Shown: positions 18,601-25,116 of the stretch, in pieces
Layout: the number at the start of each line of letters is the position of its first letter
Position numbering within the stretch: position 1 is the stretch's first letter
Assembly (NCBI RefSeq): GCF_034008635.1
Contig: NZ_CP125378.1
Span: 2,780,001-2,844,000, forward strand
Origin: Pseudomonas sp. P8_229
GTDB taxonomy: Bacteria; Pseudomonadota; Gammaproteobacteria; Pseudomonadales; Pseudomonadaceae
Direction: 5' to 3'
Length of the DNA stretch: 64,000 bases
The notes under the pieces: model-generated
Database searches by the model: none
Seen by the model: only the letters and a program-made list of their open reading frames with translations
Told to the model about the DNA's origin: nothing
Program-made: the position numbers and the translations under genes

Positions 18601-19166
18601 CCGGCGGTGTCGATCAGCACACCGTGGTCGGCGAAGTACCAGTCGCAATGACGGGTGCCGAGGGTGTCGCGGGTCAGCTTGCGGTCGATCTTGTTGATCG
18701 GGAACTCGAGCCCGGAGAAGTCCAGCAAGCTGGTCTTGCCAGAGGTCTGCGGACCGATCAGCAGGTACCATGGCAAGTCGTTGCGCCAGCGTTCGCTGCG
18801 GCCACGATACAGGCTCGAGGTCTTCAGGGTTTTCAGCGCGTCCTTGAAGCGCGCCTTCAACTCTTTCTGCTCTTCTTCGATCAACTCGTCACGACGGATG
18901 CGATCCTGGCCGTCTTCGGTTTCTTCGACGGCTTTCTTGCGGACGCCCGCACGCCAGCTGACGAAGACCATGGTCAGGCCCCAGATCAGGAACAGCACGC
19001 TGATGGTCAGCAGACGCGAGGTCGCGCTTTCCCAGAACTTGTAGTCATCCACCGCCAACAACGGGCCCACGAACCACACCAGCAGCGCCACGAACAGCAC
19101 CAGCAGCAGGGTCCAGACCCAGGTCTGGCGCAGGAAGGCGCCGACTTTCTTGAAAAACTTTTTCAT
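15627..19166 (-). CDS. tssM: T6SS membrane complex protein TssM (IcmF)
   Basis: 1179 residues from ATG 19166 (AGGGA about 7 bases before; the adjacent GTG 19169 is less likely). Two N-terminal membrane helices (WTLLLVLFVALLVWFVGPLL and LLTISVLFLIWGLTMVFV) are followed by a cytoplasmic NTPase-like domain with Walker A GPQTSGKTSLL near residue 138. A third helix (ALYVGALAALALFGMLWAGG) near 450 is followed by the large periplasmic domain that contacts TssJ. Normal length for the family. It spans the inner membrane with TssL and forms the trans-envelope core. Confidence 0.97.
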   Translation of the reverse strand: MKKFFKKVGAFLRQTWVWTLLLVLFVALLVWFVGPLLAVDDYKFWESATSRLLTISVLFLIWGLTMVFVSWRAGVRKKAVEETEDGQDRIRRDELIEEEQKELKARFKDALKTLKTSSLYRGRSERWRNDLPWYLLIGPQTSGKTSLLDFSGLEFPINKIDRKLTRDTLGTRHCDWYFADHGVLIDTAGRYTTQPDAEVDGSAWTTLLELLRKRRRGRPLNGVLVTIPVESLIGGSEQDIDTLARQVRGRLQDVYQKLHVDVPVYLVLSKADKLLGFDEFFDQLTREESDQVLGTSFRKDQLGTDVAVLRSEFEELLRRLNNQVIMRMHSERDTQRRGRILDFPHQLGQIGERLCLFVDMAFTGNRYQRATLLRGFYLTSAPHLTQEMDATTAGIGASLGMSAGVLPTLRSGRSRFIHHLFSRVIFPESDLAGLDKRERSRIHWGQRALYVGALAALALFGMLWAGGFSANYERLENLRTLAQNWTQQRSALTPRDDAMGVLKTLDTSYAATQVFPKKGDVSYHERGGLYQGEDVNPVVRQAYEHELEAQLLPRVATLLEGQIRANMKDREKLLNSLRAYLMLNMKDRRDAAWLKDWVATDWSQRYTGNTAVQNGLNTHLERLLKQPFIYPLNDQLVTQARQVLRSESLATVVYRMLREQARNLPEYRFSQHLGPQGSLFIGTEYVIPGFYTQTGYQQYFSVQGSALVTDILRDNWVLGEGAGISDMDLRRLMVELEQLYFRDYANYWSEAVGQVALPPISDAGEGAEQLAGLTSANSPVLALLTEVRENTRFPAAADPVDEAGDAADALAGQKGKLGKVGKLASAVADKASAMNVAKNLPDTAKKSLQRRFEPLHRLLDDNNGPAADLTPALSALNDLQLQLSGLARSSTPEQAAFELAKTRMSGQRDALTNLRAASGRLPRPLSVWFNVLAEDSWRLVLNDAYQYLNGRYQNELYSVYGKTISKRYPFSASSTSDVAISDFREFFRAQGTVDRFFDSYMRPFVSGDPGNYRMRSVDGHSLPVSKMYLDQMAAALTIRQSFFSINPAEPTVQFKLEPYTLDPAVSRSEFKFGDKTMEYRHGPILPMTFKWPTDAEDGRTSLVMDKMAGRPIGIEKNSGPWSLFRLFDLMQTEYLTGRDVLVLKADVGGLRANYLLTSQRTPNPFDMGVLRTFRMPVQL

Positions 19167-19178
19167 CACACGTCCCTG

Positions 19179-20054
19179 TTACGGCTGCGACTGCGGTTGG
19201 ACCGCGGCCGGATCAAGCGGCTGATATGGTTGCAGAACAGTGTCGCGCTGCTCGCCCAGGACCCAGGCGAAACCCGAATACATCACCACCAGGCAGACCA
19301 AAGTGAACAGCACCACCATCCACGCCGGCACGATGCGCACCAGGTTGCGGCGCTGATCGTTGAGGCCTTCCCAGTGCGGCGACAATTCGCGCGGCACGTC
19401 GCCACGCAACTGACGGATCTGCCGGTACAAGGCGTCGCGGATGCCTTCGAGCTCGAGCATGCCACGCGCTTGCACGCGGTACTTGCCCTCGAAACCGAGG
19501 GACAGGCACAGATACATCAGCTCGAGCATCGGCAGGTGCTTGACCGGGTTCTTCGACAGGCGATCGAGCAGTTGGAAGAACTTCTCACCACCGAAGGTTT
19601 CGTTGTGGAAGCTGCTGAGCAGGCTCATCTGCGACCACTCGCTTTCGTTGCCCCACGGCGTGGTCACGACGGCTTCGTCGACCACGGTGCAGAGCACGTA
19701 ACGGGCAGCCATCACCTGGCTGCTTTCGGCGCCGTTGTGCAAGGCGCGCACTTCAAACAGCTTGAGCCCGGCAGTCAAGCGCTCGTTGAGCGCGTAGAGG
19801 TCTTCGCGGGTTTCGCTGTGCTTGAGACGCACCACTTCCGAAAGCAGTTCGGACGACGCCGCCACCAGCGAATTGAGGCTGATGTTGAAGGCCTCCGCCG
19901 GGCGCAGGCGCGCGGCGTAGATCATCCGTTCTTCCAGTTGCTCGAAGCGCGGCGGCGCGGCGAAGTCGGTCAGCGGACTCGCTGCCGGTCCGTGGCCCTG
20001 ACGATCGAGCAGGACGGTTTTGTCGTCCTGGTTGTAATCCGTTTCCTTGATCAT
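19179..20054 (-). CDS. tssL: T6SS membrane complex protein TssL (DotU)
   Basis: 291 residues, ATG 20054. A cytoplasmic DotU domain (LNSLVAASSELLSEVVRLK, CTVVDEAVVTTPWG, NETFGGEKFF) precedes a single C-terminal membrane helix (VVLFTLVCLVVMYSGFAWVL near 245-265). There is no OmpA-like extension, so anchoring to peptidoglycan is not built into this protein. It pairs with TssM, whose gene follows after 10 bases. Confidence 0.96.
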   Translation of the reverse strand: MIKETDYNQDDKTVLLDRQGHGPAASPLTDFAAPPRFEQLEERMIYAARLRPAEAFNISLNSLVAASSELLSEVVRLKHSETREDLYALNERLTAGLKLFEVRALHNGAESSQVMAARYVLCTVVDEAVVTTPWGNESEWSQMSLLSSFHNETFGGEKFFQLLDRLSKNPVKHLPMLELMYLCLSLGFEGKYRVQARGMLELEGIRDALYRQIRQLRGDVPRELSPHWEGLNDQRRNLVRIVPAWMVVLFTLVCLVVMYSGFAWVLGEQRDTVLQPYQPLDPAAVQPQSQP

Positions 20055-20059
20055 GGCGG

Positions 20060-21391
20060 TCAGTTCCTGATGGCCCAGAATTTCAGTTCAAGCTCGGCGA
20101 ATTCGCCGGACACGTGGAACGCGAAGCCGCCGGAGCGCTCGAGTTGCGCCAGGTCTTCGGAACTGAGTTCGAGGATGAAGTAGGTTTTGTTCGAGTGGAA
20201 CGCGATCTGCCGCGGGGCCACGGGCAAGGGTTTGACCTTGATCCCCGGCAAGTGCAGGTTGACCAGTTGGCGGATGCGCTCCACCGGGCCGACCTTGAGG
20301 TGCGCCGGCAAGCGGTGGCGCAGTTCTTCGGAGTCGCAGTTGGCACTCGCCGCCAGCACGAACGATGCCGAGCCGAGCAGTTTGTGGTCGTGCAACGGCG
20401 ACACGATGATGCCGTACTGACGCGCCTGCAGGATCAGTTCGATGGCGTGCTGTTCCAGCACCATCGACAACACCTGACGAATCGCTTCCATCAGTTTGCG
20501 GAAGCTCGCGCCCTGGTCGGCGTGGGAGTAGCGGCTGTCCAGGCGCGGGCGCTTGCTGTCGCTGGAAAAAGTCGCCAGATCGCCGAGCATGGTCAGCAGC
20601 GTGCGGTACAACTCTTCCGGGTGCACCTGCTCCAGACCGAGGTAGTGGCGCAGCAGCAGTTCGGTGCGGTTGATCAGTTGCAGCATCATGAAGTCGCCAA
20701 CCTCCGCACCACCGACCTTGCCGTTGGAGCGAATCCGCTCGGCAATCGTGTCACCCCGGTGGTTGAGCATGCTGATGACTTCTTTGAGGCACGACAGCAG
20801 ATAGCTGGACGCGTGGGCCTGAATGTAGGTCGGCACGAAATCCGGGTCGAGGCTGATCACGCCGTCCGGCGTGGTGTCGAGCACATCGCAGATCTTCAGC
20901 TTCACGTAGGCCTGATCACTCTGCTGCTCGCCGAGCAACAGTTTGAAGTCCGGGCGGCCGCAGCTGACCTGGCTGGCGGAATCGTCGCCGGCGTTGGAGT
21001 CGGCCACTTCGGCGTCATACGCGGTGTAACGCGCCAGCACGTCGGACTGCTCCGGACGGCGCGCTTCGATGTGGTTACCGGTGACCAACGGCAGCGCCAG
21101 GTAAATCGGCGTGTTGCCGGTATTCGGTGGTACGTCCAGCGCCAGCGGCTCGGTGTTACCACCGAGTTCGAACAGGCTGCCGTCCGGCAGAATCCCCGAG
21201 GCGGCACTGATCACCAGTTTGCCCATGTTGAGGAACTGCAGGTCGATCTCCAGATTGAGGAAACCCCAGGTGTAGCCACCCAGCAACTGGGTGCGGGTTT
21301 TCATCTGGTGATCGTAATAGCGATCGTTGTGCTGGAAGTGCTGCGGACGCAGCAACATGCCTTCCTGCCAAATGACTTTATGGGTATTCAT
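20060..21391 (-). CDS. tssK: T6SS baseplate protein TssK
   Basis: 443 residues, ATG 21391. The N-terminus (VIWQEGMLLRPQHFQHNDRY) is the hallmark of TssK, the trimeric connector that links the baseplate to the TssL-TssM membrane complex. It lies between tssJ and tssL with spacings of 2 and 5 bases. Standard length. Confidence 0.97.
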   Translation of the reverse strand: MNTHKVIWQEGMLLRPQHFQHNDRYYDHQMKTRTQLLGGYTWGFLNLEIDLQFLNMGKLVISAASGILPDGSLFELGGNTEPLALDVPPNTGNTPIYLALPLVTGNHIEARRPEQSDVLARYTAYDAEVADSNAGDDSASQVSCGRPDFKLLLGEQQSDQAYVKLKICDVLDTTPDGVISLDPDFVPTYIQAHASSYLLSCLKEVISMLNHRGDTIAERIRSNGKVGGAEVGDFMMLQLINRTELLLRHYLGLEQVHPEELYRTLLTMLGDLATFSSDSKRPRLDSRYSHADQGASFRKLMEAIRQVLSMVLEQHAIELILQARQYGIIVSPLHDHKLLGSASFVLAASANCDSEELRHRLPAHLKVGPVERIRQLVNLHLPGIKVKPLPVAPRQIAFHSNKTYFILELSSEDLAQLERSGGFAFHVSGEFAELELKFWAIRN

Positions 21392-21393
21392 GT

Positions 21394-21894
21394 TCAGTCA
21401 TCCGCCTTGGCGAGCGCTTCATGGGTGTTGCGGATACCGGCCTGATCCAGGGTCAGATCGGCATCGGTCAGCTCCAGCGGAGTGACCTGCACGGTGTAGC
21501 GCCACTTGGTTTCCGGCAGATCACGGTACGCGGCGAGAACGCCGACGTAGCGGCTGCCCTCCTCCACGCTGAGCTTCATCTCCACTGTTTCACCCGGGCG
21601 CAGTTCGAGTTCTTCGCTGGCCACCAGATCCGGGTTGAGGGATTCCTTGGCGCGCTCGTAGAGGCTGAAAAAATCAGCGTTCTCGAAGGTCACCGGGTGC
21701 TTGAGTTCGAACAGGCGTACCACGATCGGCGAAGGACGGCCGTTGAGGTCCGGGTTGAGCTGATCGCTGCCGGTCAGCTTCAGGTTGATCTTGGTCACTT
21801 TCGAGTACGGCGACAGCGACGAGCAACCGGCGAGCAGCACCAGCACGGTGAGCGCAGTCAGCGTCTTGAAAAAAGCGGTCGAGCGGCGAGACAT
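21394..21894 (-). CDS. tssJ: T6SS outer-membrane lipoprotein TssJ
   Basis: 166 residues from ATG 21894, chosen because AAGG lies about nine bases before it; two upstream in-frame ATGs at 21,903 and 21,900 overlap that site. The lipoprotein signal ends in LVLLAGC-SS, giving lipidation at Cys near residue 24. The mature domain has the TssJ beta-sandwich features (KINLKLTGSDQLNPDLNGRP, VVRLFELKHPVTFENADFFS). It anchors TssM to the outer membrane. The fha stop lies just upstream, so translation is coupled. Confidence 0.95.
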   Translation of the reverse strand: MSRRSTAFFKTLTALTVLVLLAGCSSLSPYSKVTKINLKLTGSDQLNPDLNGRPSPIVVRLFELKHPVTFENADFFSLYERAKESLNPDLVASEELELRPGETVEMKLSVEEGSRYVGVLAAYRDLPETKWRYTVQVTPLELTDADLTLDQAGIRNTHEALAKADD

Positions 21895-21899
21895 GCGCA

Positions 21900-23093
21900 T
21901 CATCCTTGGTGGTCGGTGTGGAGGGTGGAGATCAGGCGGATCTGTTCTTCATAGGCCTGGGCGAAATCGCGGGCCAGCAGACGCTCGCTCCAGTCATCGT
22001 CCTGACGCAGTGCCTGGTGGTAACGGCCGAACGCTCTCCAGCGCCCGCCCGACGTGGCGATCAACGGCTTGTTGTCGCGCTCGAAACGCAGGGTCAGTTG
22101 TTCCGGCGAGAAGTGCTCCAGAGTGCCGCGCACGGCGGCGCGGCTGGCGGTGAGCAAGGCCACCTGATGCGCCTGCAGATCGCGGAACGCACGGGAGATC
22201 GCCTGATCGGCCGGCAGGTGCCCGGGCTTGTGCGGCTGCAACAGAATCTCCAGCGCTTCGCTCGGATCGACGGCGAATTTCAGCGGGTTCTTGTTGGTAC
22301 CTTGCACGGTGGTCTGGGCCAGACGCAGCTCGTTTTTCAGCTCCGAACGGGTGCGCAGGCTCTGCTGCAAACCGCCGATGCTCTGCCGCAGCAGACGCGC
22401 AGCGTTCAGCGCCAACGCTTCGCGCTCGTCGTGGCCGAGGCCTTTGAGATCCACGCCCAGCGCCGCACCGAAATACTCCCAGAACCCTTCGCTCTGACGC
22501 TCGACGGCTTTCGGGGCCGGAGCTGGCTCGGGTTCAACCGGTGCGATCAGCTCCGGCACCATCAGGCTTTCCATGTCGATGCGCGCATAGTCGGCACGCT
22601 GACGGGAATCCTCGGGCTTGGAGGTCGGGGCCAACAGCTCGTCGATTTCCGAATAGACGCGCTCTTGCTGTTCGATCGCATTCAACGGATCAAGATCGAG
22701 AAACGCGTCGTCCGGAATGATGCTGCCGGCGGCACGCGGACGGCCGACTTCACCATCGAAGGTCGCCGGGTCACGCACCAGTCGCGCGCGAATTTCGAAG
22801 TCGCCGAGCACGTAGGTGCTGCCGTGCTCGATGCGCACCGGTTCGCCCTTGTGCAGGCGTGCGCCGCTGTCGCCGTCCTGAACCCCGTTGCTGCTGGTGT
22901 CGGTCAGGAAAAACATGCCCTCGCGGTAGCTGACAATCGCGTGGTGGTTGGACAGGTGACGCTTGCGGTCAGGGATGATCCAGTCGCAGTCCTCGCCCCG
23001 CCCGATCACGCCACCAGCCTGTTTGAAGGTCTTCTGGCACAACTCGGTGGGCACGAACTGCTTGGTGTTCAGCATTTCGAAAACCAATTCCAT
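21900..23093 (-). CDS. fha: T6SS FHA-domain protein (Fha/TagH)
   Basis: 397 residues, ATG 23093 with AAGGAG before it. Residues about 25-105 form a forkhead-associated domain (GGVIGRGEDCDW, HLSNHHAIVSY, DTSSNGV), which binds phosphothreonine. The C-terminal half (residues about 200-390, FWEYFGAALGVDL and onward) is the ImpI/VasC-type region. It is the expected target of the Stk1/Stp1 pair encoded downstream, relaying phosphorylation to T6SS assembly. Confidence 0.94.
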   Translation of the reverse strand: MELVFEMLNTKQFVPTELCQKTFKQAGGVIGRGEDCDWIIPDRKRHLSNHHAIVSYREGMFFLTDTSSNGVQDGDSGARLHKGEPVRIEHGSTYVLGDFEIRARLVRDPATFDGEVGRPRAAGSIIPDDAFLDLDPLNAIEQQERVYSEIDELLAPTSKPEDSRQRADYARIDMESLMVPELIAPVEPEPAPAPKAVERQSEGFWEYFGAALGVDLKGLGHDEREALALNAARLLRQSIGGLQQSLRTRSELKNELRLAQTTVQGTNKNPLKFAVDPSEALEILLQPHKPGHLPADQAISRAFRDLQAHQVALLTASRAAVRGTLEHFSPEQLTLRFERDNKPLIATSGGRWRAFGRYHQALRQDDDWSERLLARDFAQAYEEQIRLISTLHTDHQG

Positions 23094-23111
23094 GTTTGAT
23101 GCTCCTTGCGG

Positions 23112-23252
23112 TCACTTGCCGCGATTGACCGCTTGCGGATCACCCAACGGGCGATAGTCGTTGTCGTTGAATTTGTAATTGCCGCTGCAGCCGCCAAGGC
23201 CGCATAGAACGACGAGGGTCAGCAGGACGGCGTGCCAGTGACGAACAGACAT
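23112..23252 (-). CDS. Small T6SS-cluster lipoprotein (OrfX-position gene)
   Basis: A 46-residue frame from ATG 23252 to TGA 23112. It begins MSVRHWHAVLLTLVVLCGLG and runs directly into GCSGN, a good lipobox with Cys22; the mature part is only about 25 polar residues (YKFNDNDYRPLGDPQAVNRG). GGAG lies about 12 bases upstream. It occupies the place of the short orfX between sfa2 and fha2 in P. aeruginosa HSI-II. It may be a real accessory envelope component; its function is unknown. Confidence 0.75.
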   Translation of the reverse strand: MSVRHWHAVLLTLVVLCGLGGCSGNYKFNDNDYRPLGDPQAVNRGK

Positions 23253-23281
23253 CAGAGGGTCTCCAGGGGTAGACAAAGCAC

Positions 23282-23308
23282 AAAGCGCCGACCCTTTCGG
23301 GCGGCGCT
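23282..23308 (-). terminator. Terminator-like hairpin between sfa and the downstream unit
   Basis: Read on the minus strand this is AGCGCCG-CCCGAAAGGG-TCGGCGCT followed by TTTGTGCTTTG. It is a GC-rich stem with a short T-rich tail, placed about 280 bases beyond the sfa stop and 30 bases before the small lipoprotein gene. It could end sfa transcription or attenuate read-through into the second half of the cluster. Confidence 0.5.
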
Positions 23309-23380
23309 GAAATTAATTCTTTGGGTGGTCTCGAAGGCTCTACATCGGGGCCTTCGAGCCAACACAAGGGGTACACCGAT

Positions 23381-23519
23381 CCCCTGTGGCGAGGGGACTT
23401 GTCCCCGATGGGGTGCGAAGCGCCCCCAAAACAAGCTATCCGGATTTCCCAGACAAACCGTGGTGGTCGGATTACGACTGCTGCGCAGCCGATCGGGGAC
23501 AAGTTCCCTCACCACAGGG
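23381..23519. repeat. REP-like long inverted repeat
   Basis: Left arm 23,381-23,409 (CCCCTGTGGCGAGGGGACTT then GTCCCCGAT) and right arm 23,491-23,519 are near-perfect reverse complements. Each arm itself contains the internal palindrome GGGGAC-TT-GTCCCC. A related repeat occurs at 59,411-59,514. This is a dispersed intergenic repeat class of fluorescent pseudomonads. Confidence 0.75.
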
Positions 23520-23585
23520 AGCTCAACAACCACAGGTAATTGGCTGGCCACAGAGGAGGCGCCTGCTCCAGAAAACATCCCTAGA

Positions 23586-25106
23586 TCAACCATCGAAATC
23601 ACCCAGGTTGATGTTCAGACGACCGAGGCGGTACAGCAGGGTGCGGCGCGGCAAGCCCAGTTCGCGGGCGGCGAGGGTCTGGTTACCGTCATTTTTGCGC
23701 AGGCAATCGAGCAACAGCGTGCGCTCGACCTTTTCCAGGCGTTCGCGCAGATTCAGGCCGCTGTGGTCTTCGGGCATCGGCTCCATGCGCAGGGAAAAAT
23801 GTTCGGCCAGCAACTCGCCGCCTTCGCACAACAGCACCGCGCGCTCGACCAGCGCCTTGAGTTCCCGCACGTTGCCGGGGAAGGTGTAACCGGACAGATG
23901 TTCAAGCGCCGCGTCGGACCAGCGCACCGGATCACGTTGCAGGTACGCGCAGGCCTTTTCGGCAAAGTGCCGGGCCAGGTCGAGGATGTCGCCTTCGCGC
24001 TGACGCAGGGCCGGCAACTCGATCGGGAATTGCGCCAGGCGGTAGTACAAGTCCTCGCGGAACTTGCCTTCGCTGACCAGCACTGCCAGGTCGCGGTGCG
24101 TCGCGGCGATGATGCGCACGTCGATCTTGTGGGTGTCGTTGGAGCCCAGCGGACGGATCTCGCCTTCCTGCAACACACGCAGAATCTTCGCCTGCAACGA
24201 CAGCGGCATGTCGCCGATTTCATCCAGCAACAACGTGCCGCCATTGGCCGCATCGAACAGCCCGGCGCGATCGCGATCAGCGCCGGTAAAGGCGCCTTTG
24301 CGGTAGCCGAACAGCTCGCTTTCCAGCAGGTTTTCCGGGAACGCCGCGCAGTTCTGCACAATGAAGGCCTGGGAGCGACGCGGGCCACAATCGTGAATCG
24401 CCCGTGCCACGACTTCCTTGCCGGTACCGGTCTCGCCACGCAGCAACACGGTGTAGGGGCTGTGCAGGACTTTGCTGATCAACGAGTGGGTCTGGCGCAT
24501 CGCCGCGCTTTTACCGATCAGGCCATAACCGTTGAGACTCGGCACGCTGCGACTCACTGGCGCCTCGACCCCGACGGGCTGACGCAGGCGTTGCAGCAGG
24601 TGCAACTGGCCGAGCACGAACGAGCCGAGCTGGCCGAGGGAATCGGCGAAACCCTGCAAGTCGACGTGACGGCGACTGGCACACAGCAGCAGGCCTTCGA
24701 CCGCCTTCTGCTGATTGACCAGCGGCACGCACAGCAACGATTGCCAGGCGCCGGCGGTGGCCGGCAGGAAACTGGTTTCGTGCAGGCTGGCACCCAGATC
24801 GTCCAGGCACACCACGCGGTTCTGGCACAGGGCAAACTGCAGCAGTTGCTCACCGTTGTAGTCCGCCGGCAGGCTGGTCGTGGCGCGCGGTTGCAGCGCG
24901 CCATCGAGACACTCGGCGTTCATCCCCAGGCAGGTGTGGGTCGCATCGAGCAGGTACAACTGCGTCAATTCGCAACCGCTCAACTCGGCCAGTCCACGCA
25001 CGAAGTCACCCAGCAGCGCAGCCCCGTCCGCCGCGCGCGACAGGCTGGCGAACTGCGCCAGCAAGGCTTCGGCATAAACCAGTGGCTGCGGCACTTGAGT
25101 GAACAT
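23586..25106 (-). CDS. sfa: T6SS sigma-54-dependent activator Sfa
   Basis: 506 residues from ATG 25106; GAGG precedes it and the start lies 11 bases after the clpV stop. The N-terminal part (to about 180) looks like a GAF sensor domain. It is followed by the AAA+ activator core with Walker A GETGTGKE, the sigma-54 contact loop GAFTGA and Walker B GGTLLLDEIGD. A Fis-type helix-turn-helix ends the protein (NQTLAARELGLPRRTLLYRL). It corresponds to Sfa2 of HSI-II and implies sigma-54 control of T6SS or cargo promoters. No receiver domain is present, so input is probably by ligand binding. Confidence 0.94.
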   Translation of the reverse strand: MFTQVPQPLVYAEALLAQFASLSRAADGAALLGDFVRGLAELSGCELTQLYLLDATHTCLGMNAECLDGALQPRATTSLPADYNGEQLLQFALCQNRVVCLDDLGASLHETSFLPATAGAWQSLLCVPLVNQQKAVEGLLLCASRRHVDLQGFADSLGQLGSFVLGQLHLLQRLRQPVGVEAPVSRSVPSLNGYGLIGKSAAMRQTHSLISKVLHSPYTVLLRGETGTGKEVVARAIHDCGPRRSQAFIVQNCAAFPENLLESELFGYRKGAFTGADRDRAGLFDAANGGTLLLDEIGDMPLSLQAKILRVLQEGEIRPLGSNDTHKIDVRIIAATHRDLAVLVSEGKFREDLYYRLAQFPIELPALRQREGDILDLARHFAEKACAYLQRDPVRWSDAALEHLSGYTFPGNVRELKALVERAVLLCEGGELLAEHFSLRMEPMPEDHSGLNLRERLEKVERTLLLDCLRKNDGNQTLAARELGLPRRTLLYRLGRLNINLGDFDG

Positions 25107-25116
25107 CACACCCACC

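Larger units (their letters stand above)
23253..23585. other. Gap between sfa and the small lipoprotein gene
   Basis: This 333-base gap divides the T6SS cluster. It holds a terminator-like hairpin at 23,282-23,308 and a large REP-like inverted repeat at 23,381-23,519. No gene is visible. A promoter for the fha-to-stk1 half would have to lie here, but no convincing sigma-54 (GG-N10-GC) or sigma-70 site was found by eye. Confidence 0.6.

Noticed and set aside
16620-20183. Very long open frame (about 1187 codons) on the plus strand opposite tssM and tssL
   Set aside because: It is antisense to two well-supported T6SS genes, its composition is the His/Gln/Arg/Val-rich pattern typical of shadow frames in GC-rich DNA, and it has no recognisable domain or ribosome site.
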